A stretch of 5,043 nt of DNA from an uncultured Pseudomonas sp. (GTDB lineage: Bacteria > Pseudomonadota > Gammaproteobacteria > Pseudomonadales > Pseudomonadaceae), in the NCBI RefSeq assembly GCF_946885885.1, contig NZ_CAMPHN010000270.1, forward strand, positions 1 to 5,043, given 5' to 3'. Position numbers and translations under genes: made by a program. Shown piece after piece: positions 1 through 4,582 of this stretch (positions within the stretch are counted from its first letter, which is position 1; the number at the start of each line of letters is the position of its first letter). A model generated the notes under the pieces. That model saw nothing but the letters and a program-made list of their open reading frames with translations, was not told the DNA's origin and ran no database searches.

Positions 1-848
1 TGCGCCAGCCATTGGCAGAACGACTCGGCGTGCTGGTGCCGCGCTCGGCTGCGCGCCACATAGCGATAGCCACTGCGCTGAAAGCCGAAGGGCGCCAACA
101 GACGGCCGGCGCGCACCTCGTCGGCGACCAGATGCCAAGGCGCCACGCTGACCCCGAGGCCGCCAAGCGCGGCTTCCAGGTTGAAGTAGTAGTGCTCGAA
201 CTCGGCGCCCGTGGCGTCCAGCGGCGGTATCCCGAGCGACTCGCACCACATCGCCCAGGCATTGCGTCGGGTTTTCGTGCGCAGCAGCGGCAGGCCCGCC
301 AGATCCCCAAGGTTGTCGAGTTGCAGCGTGGCGGCCAGAGCGGGCGCGAGCACCGCGCCGAGGTATTCGGCGAAGAGTTCCCGGGTCGGCTCCTGCACCG
401 CCTGCGCCTGTACATCGATCACCACGTCGTAGCGCCCGTCCGAGGGCTGCGTCTGCGGCTTGCTGGTGCTCAAACGTACCTCGATGCCGGGGTGCAGCGT
501 GTTGAAGCGATACAGCCGGGGGATCAGCCAGCGCATGCTGAAGCTGCCCAGGCAGCAGACATCCAGGGTGCCCTGGGCTTGCTCGGCGACCGCGCGCAGG
601 CTGCTTTCCATCTGGTCGAACGCCGCCGACAAGCCGGGCAACAGCGCACGGCCGTGATGGGTCAGCAGCGGCTTGTTTTTCGACCCCTCGAACAGGCTCA
701 GGCCCAGGCTGGTTTCCAGCTGACGCACTTGCCGGCTGATCGCGCCCGGGGTCACCGAGAGTTCATCGGCGGCCGCGGTCATGCGGCCGAGGCGGGCGGC
801 GGCTTCGAAGGCGCGCAAGGCGTTCAGGGAGGGTAGGTGACGTTTCAT
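1..848 (-). CDS. LysR-family transcriptional regulator, GcvA-like (C-terminus cut by window edge)
   Basis: DNA-binding transcriptional regulator of the LysR family, acting in the cytoplasm as a multimer that senses a small ligand. Reading the minus strand from the ATG at 848 gives 282 uninterrupted codons plus two bases before the window ends. The start MKRHLPSLNALRAFEAAARL is typical of the GcvA/AmpR-like branch. The winged helix-turn-helix lies at about residues 20-45 (TAAADELSVTPGAISRQVRQ), and a periplasmic-binding-protein-like effector domain starts near residue 90. Family members are about 295-305 residues, so only some 15-20 residues are missing. ATG 848 is the only sensible start: an in-frame TAA lies at 860-858, and no clear Shine-Dalgarno precedes the start, so translation initiation looks weak. 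The gene is divergent from the tautomerase gene, the classic layout for a LysR regulator and its target, so it probably controls that gene and itself (inference). The ligand cannot be read from the sequence. Confidence 0.93.
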   Translation of the reverse strand, partial: MKRHLPSLNALRAFEAAARLGRMTAAADELSVTPGAISRQVRQLETSLGLSLFEGSKNKPLLTHHGRALLPGLSAAFDQMESSLRAVAEQAQGTLDVCCLGSFSMRWLIPRLYRFNTLHPGIEVRLSTSKPQTQPSDGRYDVVIDVQAQAVQEPTRELFAEYLGAVLAPALAATLQLDNLGDLAGLPLLRTKTRRNAWAMWCESLGIPPLDATGAEFEHYYFNLEAALGGLGVSVAPWHLVADEVRAGRLLAPFGFQRSGYRYVARSRARHQHAESFCQWLA

Positions 849-869
849 TATGTGAGTTTAGATCACATA
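849..869. promoter_or_regulatory. Perfect inverted repeat with LysR box beside the regulator start
   Basis: TATGTGA (849-855) and TCACATA (863-869) are exact inverted copies separated by seven bases. T853 and A865 form a T-N11-A motif centred exactly on the dyad, which is the LysR-family box. The site ends one base upstream of the regulator's ATG, where its ribosome binding site would be, so binding there could block its own expression while acting upstream of the divergent tautomerase gene. That use is inference; the symmetry is directly visible. Confidence 0.6.
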
Positions 870-878
870 GCCAAGCCG

Positions 879-916
879 AGAAAATCGCTTTTCTGCAGTT
901 CCGATTTATCGAAATC
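879..916. promoter_or_regulatory. Two short perfect inverted repeats in the divergent promoter region
   Basis: AGAAAA (879-884) and TTTTCT (889-894) flank four bases, and GATTT (903-907) and AAATC (912-916) flank four bases. Both lie in the A+T-richer gap between the LysR gene and the tautomerase gene. They may be extra regulator contacts or part of the promoters. No convincing -35/-10 pair could be assigned for either gene, and the short arms could occur by chance. Confidence 0.25.
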
Positions 917-997
917 TCTCGTTCGCCTGGGCGCTCGATAAGAACTCCCGGTAGGCCGTGATCGGCCTCAACGCGAATTCATGAGAGGAAAAATCAA

Positions 998-1405
998 ATG
1001 CCGTTTGTGCGGACCTATGTGCATAAAAATACCAGCCAGAACCAACGCGAACAGATCGTCGAAGGCATCCACCGCGCCTTGGTCGACAGCATCGGCATGC
1101 CGGAAGCGGAGTTGTTCAACCTGGTGGCGGAGTACGCATCGGAGCAATTTTTCTATGACCGGAGCTTTAACGGCATCGCCCGCTCGGAGCGCTTGGTGGT
1201 GGTGGAAATCACCCTGCGCCGTGGTCGTAGCGACGCGATGAAGCGCGACCTTTATGCGACGATTGCGCAGAATCTGGAGCGCGAGTGCGCGATATCCAGC
1301 CGGGATATTTTTATTTTCATGCACGAGAACGACTACTCCGACTGGTCCGTGGGCAACGGCATTTTCGCCATGGCGCTGGTCCAGCAACGCGGCAACGACG
1401 GCTAA
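998..1405 (+). CDS. Tautomerase-superfamily protein, malonate semialdehyde decarboxylase-like
   Basis: Small (135 aa) cytoplasmic enzyme of the tautomerase superfamily, whose members use an N-terminal proline freed by removal of the initiator Met. The protein begins Met-Pro, so Pro2 would be the catalytic Pro1. The length, twice the roughly 60-residue 4-oxalocrotonate tautomerase unit, and the regions LRRGRSDAMK (73-82), LERECAISSRDI and HENDYSDWSVGNG match the malonate semialdehyde decarboxylase (MSAD)-like branch (Tautomerase_2). By alignment from memory, the MSAD substrate-binding pair Arg73/Arg75 corresponds to Arg75/Arg77 here. MSAD Asp37 is replaced by Glu38, which is position 37 after Met removal. 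AGAGGA at 983-988 is a good ribosome binding site nine bases before the ATG; the ATG at 981 is in another frame. The gene stands alone after the divergent LysR gene and 112 bases before the response regulator gene. The substrate is unknown; decarboxylation of a 3-oxo acid or a promiscuous hydratase or tautomerase activity are options. Confidence 0.88.
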   Translation: MPFVRTYVHKNTSQNQREQIVEGIHRALVDSIGMPEAELFNLVAEYASEQFFYDRSFNGIARSERLVVVEITLRRGRSDAMKRDLYATIAQNLERECAISSRDIFIFMHENDYSDWSVGNGIFAMALVQQRGNDG

Positions 1406-1456
1406 CCGTCTGCTGGTTTACCGCGGCCTAGAGCCACCCCTGGCCTCGTGTCCGAA

Positions 1457-1480
1457 CGGCGGCATTACCGAATTCCGCCG
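1457..1480. repeat. Inverted repeat CGGCGG/CCGCCG upstream of the response regulator gene
   Basis: CGGCGG (1457-1462) and CCGCCG (1475-1480) are perfect inverted copies around a 12-base centre. There is no T-tract, so it is not a standard terminator for the tautomerase gene. It overlaps the proposed -35 region and could be an operator. Its right half, CGAATTCCGCC (1469-1479), resembles the core of the candidate activator site at 3194-3208 with one base missing, which may be chance. Confidence 0.3.
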
Positions 1481-1493
1481 ACGTCGCTACACT
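1465..1493 (+). promoter_or_regulatory. Possible sigma-70 promoter of the response regulator gene
   Basis: TACACT at 1488-1493 is a good -10 hexamer. At exactly 17 bases upstream lies TTACCG (1465-1470), a poor -35 with three of six consensus bases. Transcription would start near 1500, leaving a leader of about 18 bases that carries the Shine-Dalgarno. A weak constitutive promoter would suit a regulator gene, but this rests on pattern matching only. Confidence 0.35.
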
Positions 1494-1517
1494 GCGGCGG
1501 ATCAAGCAGGAGGTGTT

Positions 1518-2870
1518 ATGACGGGTCAAGTGATAGTGGTCGATGATGAGCCGGCGATCCGCGAGGCGGTGCAGCAGTGGCTCGAACTGTCCGGTTTGCA
1601 CGTGCGCAGCTGTGCCAATGCGGCCCAGGCGCTGGCGTTGGTCGACCGTGATTTTGCCGGGATCGTCGTCAGCGATGTGCGCATGCCCGGCACCGACGGT
1701 CTGCAACTGCTCGACTCGCTGCTCGAGCTGGACCGCGACCTGCCGGTGATTCTGGTGACCGGCCACGGCGACGTGCCGATGGCCGTACAGGCGCTGCGCA
1801 ACGGCGCCTACGATTTCATCGAAAAACCCTTCACTCCCGAGCGCCTGCTCGACAGCGTGCGCCGCGCCCTGGATAAGCGCCGCCTGGTCTGCGAGAACCG
1901 CCAGCTGCGCCAACAGTTCGCCCGCAAGGACCATATCGAGGCGCAACTGCTCGGTGTGTCGCGGCCGATGGAAAACCTGCGCCGGCAGATCCTCGAACTG
2001 GCCGGCACCTCGGTGAATATCCTGCTGCGCGGCGACACCGGCAGCGGCAAGGAGCGGGTCGCCCGCTGCCTGCACGATTTCAGCGCGCGCGCCGACAAGC
2101 CTTTCGTCGCGCTCAATTGCGCGGCGATTCCCGAGCAGTTGTTCGAAAGCGAGCTGTTCGGCCATGAAAGCGGAGCCTTCACCGGCGCCCAGGGCAAACG
2201 CATCGGCCGCATCGAGCATGCCGACGGCGGCACCCTGTTTCTCGACGAGGTGGAAAGCCTGCCGCTGGCGCAGCAGGTCAAACTGCTGCGCGTGTTGCAG
2301 GAGCGGACCCTGGAGCGTCTCGGCTCCAACCGCAGCATCCAGGTCGACCTGCGGGTGATCAGCGCGGTCAAACCGGACCTGCTCGACGAGGTGAAAGCCG
2401 GGCGCTTTCGCGAGGATTTGTATTACCGCTTGAACGTCGCCAGCCTGCGCATCCCGCCGTTGCGCGAGCGCCGCGACGATATTCCGCTGCTGTTCGAGCA
2501 CTTCGCCCGCCAGGCCGCCCAGCGCAACGGCCGCGACGTTCTGCCGTTGCCGACCAGCGAGTTGGCGCGCCTGCTCGACCACGATTGGCCGGGTAACGTG
2601 CGCGAGCTGATCAACGCCGCCGAGCGCCATGCCCTGGGGCTGAGTACGCCGACGGACGGCGATGCCGGGCTACCCGCGCAGTCCCTCGCCGAGCAGATGG
2701 AAGCGTTCGAGGCGCAATGCCTGCACCGCGCCTTGCAGCAGTGCCAGGGCAATATCGCCGAGGTCATGAACCTGTTGCAGCTGCCGCGGCGCACCCTCAA
2801 CGAAAAAATGCAGCGCCACGGTCTGCAACGCAACAGCTACCGCCCGGCCGGCAGCGGCGACGAGGAGTAG
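1518..2870 (+). CDS. Sigma-54-dependent response regulator, DctD/NtrC family
   Basis: Two-component transcriptional activator (450 aa) that uses ATP hydrolysis to open promoters bound by sigma-54 RNA polymerase. The receiver domain spans residues 3-120, with acidic pocket Asp9/Asp10, phosphorylation site Asp53, Thr81 and Lys103. The AAA+ domain spans about 140-375: Walker A GDTGSGKE (172-179), the sigma-54-contacting GAFTGA loop (219-224), Walker B GGTLFLDE (237-244), arginine-finger region FREDLYYRL (297-305) and WPGNVREL (357-364). A Fis-type helix-turn-helix lies at about 397-437. All key residues are present. The start is ATG 1518 because AGGAGGTG (1508-1515) lies just upstream and the receiver begins at once; the open frame extends upstream to 1254 but that part runs through the tautomerase gene. 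Overall it is closest to DctD, the C4-dicarboxylate transport activator, but no DctB-like kinase gene adjoins it. The next operon encodes a TRAP transporter with a sigma-54 promoter, its likely target (inference). The exact ortholog is uncertain, so no symbol is given. Confidence 0.95.
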   Translation: MTGQVIVVDDEPAIREAVQQWLELSGLHVRSCANAAQALALVDRDFAGIVVSDVRMPGTDGLQLLDSLLELDRDLPVILVTGHGDVPMAVQALRNGAYDFIEKPFTPERLLDSVRRALDKRRLVCENRQLRQQFARKDHIEAQLLGVSRPMENLRRQILELAGTSVNILLRGDTGSGKERVARCLHDFSARADKPFVALNCAAIPEQLFESELFGHESGAFTGAQGKRIGRIEHADGGTLFLDEVESLPLAQQVKLLRVLQERTLERLGSNRSIQVDLRVISAVKPDLLDEVKAGRFREDLYYRLNVASLRIPPLRERRDDIPLLFEHFARQAAQRNGRDVLPLPTSELARLLDHDWPGNVRELINAAERHALGLSTPTDGDAGLPAQSLAEQMEAFEAQCLHRALQQCQGNIAEVMNLLQLPRRTLNEKMQRHGLQRNSYRPAGSGDEE

Positions 2871-2904
2871 GCGCAACGCCTACATGGGGCGCGCCACCGC
2901 GATT

Positions 2905-2972
2905 GTAGCCCGGATGAAATCCGGGGAATCGATGGCGGCCATAAGACCGCTCCCCGGATTGCATCGGGCTAC
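2905..2972. repeat. REP-like palindrome, GTAGCCCGGAT family
   Basis: The left arm at 2905-2927 starts GTAGCCCGGATG. It pairs with the right arm at 2951-2972, which ends GGGCTAC, with one mismatch and one missing base over 23 positions. The 23-base centre holds a smaller GCGG/CCGC pair. The element starts with GTAG and ends with CTAC, the tetranucleotide associated with REP sequences mobilised by REP-associated tyrosine transposases. I recall very similar sequences dispersed between genes in Pseudomonas. It lies 34 bases after the response regulator's stop codon and could slow 3' decay of its mRNA or end transcription weakly; no T-tract follows. Confidence 0.75.
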
Positions 2973-2985
2973 GAGGCACGCGTTG

Positions 2986-3057
2986 GTAGGGTGGACATGG
3001 TGCAGCCTTGTCCACCGCTGGCTCCGGATGGTGGACAAGCCTTCGGCATGTCCACCC
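2986..3057. repeat. REP-like double hairpin, GGTGGACA family
   Basis: Four copies of a GTCCACC-type motif alternate in orientation: GGGTGGACATG (2989-2999), CTTGTCCACC (3007-3016), GGTGGACAAG (3030-3039) and CATGTCCACCC (3047-3057). The outer two are perfect inverted partners over 11 bases and the inner two over 10 bases. Adjacent pairs can also fold as two separate hairpins, 2990-3016 and 3030-3056. The left end starts with GTAG (2986-2989), but the right end lacks CTAC. This resembles a paired, BIME-like REP unit. It is non-coding, although open frames cross it. Confidence 0.7.
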
Positions 3058-3158
3058 CACAAGGCCGTAGACCTTATCGGATCTATCAGGGCGGCTCACG
3101 ACGCTTGTTCGTGCGCCACCGCCAGCGCTGACGGGGTAGAACATCAAACGTTTCGTGA

Positions 3159-3178
3159 ATCGGCAAATTTCCGCTTAT
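3159..3178 (+). promoter_or_regulatory. Candidate activator site 1 (upstream activating sequence)
   Basis: ATCGGCAAATTTCCGCTTAT is the upstream copy of a 20-base direct repeat; the second copy starts 32 bases later and 15 of 20 positions agree. Relative to the predicted transcription start near 3288 its centre is at about -119, within the usual range for enhancer-binding sites of sigma-54 activators. Dyad symmetry is weak. The proposed binder is the DctD-like protein encoded upstream. Confidence 0.5.
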
Positions 3179-3190
3179 GCGATTTTATGC

Positions 3191-3210
3191 ATAGGCGAAC
3201 TTCCGCCTGT
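3191..3210 (+). promoter_or_regulatory. Candidate activator site 2 (upstream activating sequence)
   Basis: ATAGGCGAACTTCCGCCTGT is the downstream copy of the repeat at 3159-3178. It has better symmetry: AGGCG (3193-3197) and CGCCT (3204-3208) are perfect inverted arms around six bases. Its centre is at about -87. The 32-base offset is close to three helical turns, so two dimers would sit on the same DNA face. No IHF consensus was seen between this site and the promoter. Confidence 0.55.
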
Positions 3211-3260
3211 TGCTCGCCATAAAACCGGGTTTAACCGCTCTAGAACGGGCTTTTCTGCGT

Positions 3261-3277
3261 TTGGCACGGCATCTGCT
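3261..3277 (+). promoter_or_regulatory. Sigma-54 (-24/-12) promoter of the TRAP transporter genes
   Basis: TTGGCACG-GCAT-CTGCT matches the consensus YTGGCACG-N4-TTGCW with a single departure, C for the first T of the -12 element. The invariant GG (3263-3264) and GC (3275-3276) are ten bases apart, the required spacing. The predicted transcription start is near 3288, giving a leader of about 88 bases. A sigma-54 activator is encoded directly upstream and tandem repeats lie at enhancer distance, so the three signs agree. Confidence 0.82.
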
Positions 3278-3299
3278 ATGGAACGCTCAGCTATAGGCT

Positions 3300-3319
3300 T
3301 TCCAGCCGCAATGCTGGAA
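3300..3319 (+). promoter_or_regulatory. Hairpin near the 5' end of the TRAP operon leader
   Basis: TTCCAGC (3300-3306) and GCTGGAA (3313-3319) are perfect partners around a six-base loop. From the predicted start near 3288 the stem begins about 12 bases into the RNA. No T-run follows, so it is not a terminator. A 5' stem of this sort could protect the mRNA from decay, or the dyad could be a protein site on DNA. Confidence 0.45.
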
Positions 3320-3348
3320 CACAGCGTCTACAGTGAAAAAACCTCTGC

Positions 3349-3359
3349 AATAACAACAA
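3349..3359 (+). promoter_or_regulatory. Hfq/Crc-type A-rich (AAnAAnAA) motif before the binding protein start
   Basis: AATAACAACAA contains four AA pairs at three-base steps, matching the AAnAAnAA target at which Hfq with Crc represses translation in pseudomonads during growth on preferred carbon sources. It ends five bases before the Shine-Dalgarno GGAG (3364-3367), which itself is eight bases before the ATG at 3376. That placement is the classic one for this control. Confidence 0.65.
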
Positions 3360-3375
3360 CGACGGAGATTTATCC

Positions 3376-4329
3376 ATGCGACTGACCAAACGAATCAGCC
3401 TGCTCGCCGCCGCAGCGGCCTTTACTGCCAGCACCGCGGCGATTGCCGCGCCGACCTTCATCAATATCCTCACCGGTGGCACCAGCGGTGTGTACTATCC
3501 GATCGGCGTCGGCCTGTCGCAGCTCTACAGCAACGGCATCGAAGGCTCGAAGACCTCGGTGCAAGCGACCAAAGCCTCGGTGGAAAACCTCAACCTGCTG
3601 CAATCCGGCCGTGGCGAACTGGCCCTGGCGCTGGGCGATTCCGTCGCCGATGCCTGGAACGGCGTGGAAGACGCCGGTTTCAAGGCGCCGCTGAAAAAGA
3701 TCCGGGCCATCGCCGGCACCTACCCGAACTACATCCAGATCGTCGCCAACAAGGAAGCCGGCATCACCACCCTGGCCGACCTCAAGGGCAAGCGCATCTC
3801 CGTGGGTGCGCCCAAGTCCGGCACCGAGCTGAATGCCCGCGCCATCTTCAAGGCCGCCGGCCTCAGCTATGAGGACATGGCCAAGGTGGAATTCCTGCCG
3901 TACGCCGAGTCGGTCGAGCTGATCAAGAACCGTCAGCTGGACGCCACCCTGCAATCCTCCGGCCTGGGCATGGCGGCGATTCGCGATCTGGCGGCGACTT
4001 TGCCGATCAGCTTCGTCGCGATCCCGGCCGATGTCGTCGCGGCGATCGGTAACGCCGCTTATCAGCCAGCCACCATCCCAGGTGGTACCTATGACGGCCA
4101 AGATGCCGACGTGGCGACTGTGGCGGTTAAAAACATTCTGGTCAGCCACGAGGGCGTGTCCGACGAAACCGCCTACCAGATGACCAAGCTGATGTTCGAC
4201 AACCTCGACCGCCTGGGCAACGCCCATTCCGCGGCCAAGGACATCAAGCTGGATGGCGCGGCGAAGGACCTGCCGATCCCGCTGCATCCGGGTGCCGAGC
4301 GTTTCTACAAGGAAGTCGGCGCACTGTAA
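3376..4329 (+). CDS. TAXI family TRAP transporter solute-binding protein
   Basis: Periplasmic binding protein (317 aa) that captures a small substrate, probably an organic or amino acid, and delivers it to a sodium- or proton-coupled TRAP permease. Residues 1-25 form a Sec signal peptide: charged start MRLTKR, an Ala/Leu-rich core and an AIAA cleavage region (after Ala24 or Ala25). The mature protein opens with the family signature ILTGGTSGVYYPIG (31-44). LADLKGKRISVGAPKSGTE (133-151) is another conserved TAXI stretch. The length and overall pattern are those of complete TAXI proteins (Pfam NMT1_3-like). The start is supported by GGAG at 3364-3367 and by the intact signal peptide. It is the first gene after the sigma-54 promoter and is followed by the permease gene after an unusually long 253-base gap. 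Substrate is not deducible; family members have been linked to glutamate, 2-oxoglutarate and other carboxylates. A DctD-like activator hints at a carboxylate (inference). Confidence 0.95.
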   Translation: MRLTKRISLLAAAAAFTASTAAIAAPTFINILTGGTSGVYYPIGVGLSQLYSNGIEGSKTSVQATKASVENLNLLQSGRGELALALGDSVADAWNGVEDAGFKAPLKKIRAIAGTYPNYIQIVANKEAGITTLADLKGKRISVGAPKSGTELNARAIFKAAGLSYEDMAKVEFLPYAESVELIKNRQLDATLQSSGLGMAAIRDLAATLPISFVAIPADVVAAIGNAAYQPATIPGGTYDGQDADVATVAVKNILVSHEGVSDETAYQMTKLMFDNLDRLGNAHSAAKDIKLDGAAKDLPIPLHPGAERFYKEVGAL

Positions 4330-4451
4330 GGCTGTTGAAAGACGTAGGTTGGGTTGAGGCGCGCAGCGCCGAAGCCCAACTGCGTGTATGCGAGGTCTGC
4401 GTTGGGCTTCGCTGCGCTTCGCTGCGCTCAGCACCAACCTACCCACAGCCT
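4329..4451. repeat. Large nested palindrome (REP-like, GTAGGTTGGG family) between binding protein and permease genes
   Basis: Three layers of pairing are visible. The outermost is AGGCTGT (4329-4335), whose first base is the last of the stop codon, with ACAGCCT (4445-4451). The next is GTAGGTTGG (4344-4352) with CCAACCTAC (4434-4442). The innermost is CGAAGCCCAAC (4370-4380) with GTTGGGCTTCG (4401-4411), extended past a three-base bulge by GCGCAG (4361-4366) with CTGCGC (4412-4417). TTCGCTGCGC is repeated in tandem at 4408-4417 and 4418-4427. The GTAG/CTAC ends again suggest a REP-like dispersed element. In the mRNA it would form a strong structure right after the binding protein reading frame, expected to protect that message from 3' exonucleases. 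Confidence 0.75.
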
Positions 4452-4502
4452 CGCCATGGCCGGCGCCTTGCAAGTAGAGCTGCGAATAAAACCGGCGTGT
4501 GT

Positions 4503-4522
4503 CCTGCGCGGCAGGTTTTGTT
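4503..4522 (+). terminator. Weak terminator-like hairpin between binding protein and permease genes
   Basis: CCTGC (4503-4507) and GCAGG (4511-4515) enclose GCG and are followed by TTTTGTT (4516-4522). The stem is only five base pairs and the T-run is interrupted, so it would be a partial terminator at best. It could reduce read-through from the binding protein gene into the permease gene, a common stoichiometry device in binding-protein-dependent uptake operons. The remaining bases of this gap hold nothing else recognisable apart from GAGGG at 4568-4572, the probable ribosome binding site of the permease. Confidence 0.35.
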
Positions 4523-4582
4523 AGCGACTCTGGTTCATCTCCACCTGACTTCTCTTTTTGTAGCAACGAGGGCATTTGCTCC

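Noticed and set aside
12..836. Long open frame on the plus strand opposite the LysR gene
   Set aside because: It is the antisense shadow of a clear LysR protein; its translation is low-complexity, rich in Gln, Arg and Ala, with no recognisable domain.
851..867. CRP-type site TGTGA...TCACA
   Set aside because: The spacer is seven bases rather than the six needed for the CRP consensus; the LysR T-N11-A reading fits the context better.
1254..1517. Possible 88-residue N-terminal extension of the response regulator
   Set aside because: The extension overlaps the tautomerase gene in another frame and has no domain, while a strong AGGAGGTG precedes the ATG at 1518, where the receiver domain begins.
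1428..2630. 400-codon minus-strand open frame opposite the response regulator
   Set aside because: It is a shadow produced by strong third-position GC in the real gene; the product resembles no protein family.
2905..3057. CRISPR array or rho-independent terminators
   Set aside because: Repeats are inverted and unequal rather than regularly spaced direct repeats with spacers, and no T-tracts follow the stems.
3142..3154. IHF-like sequence CATCAAACGTTTC
   Set aside because: It fails the consensus WATCAANNNNTTR at both ends and lies upstream of the activator sites rather than between them and the promoter.
2884..3222. Small plus-strand open frame of 112 codons after the response regulator
   Set aside because: It runs straight through two palindromic REP-like elements and a candidate activator site and has no ribosome binding site or family resemblance.
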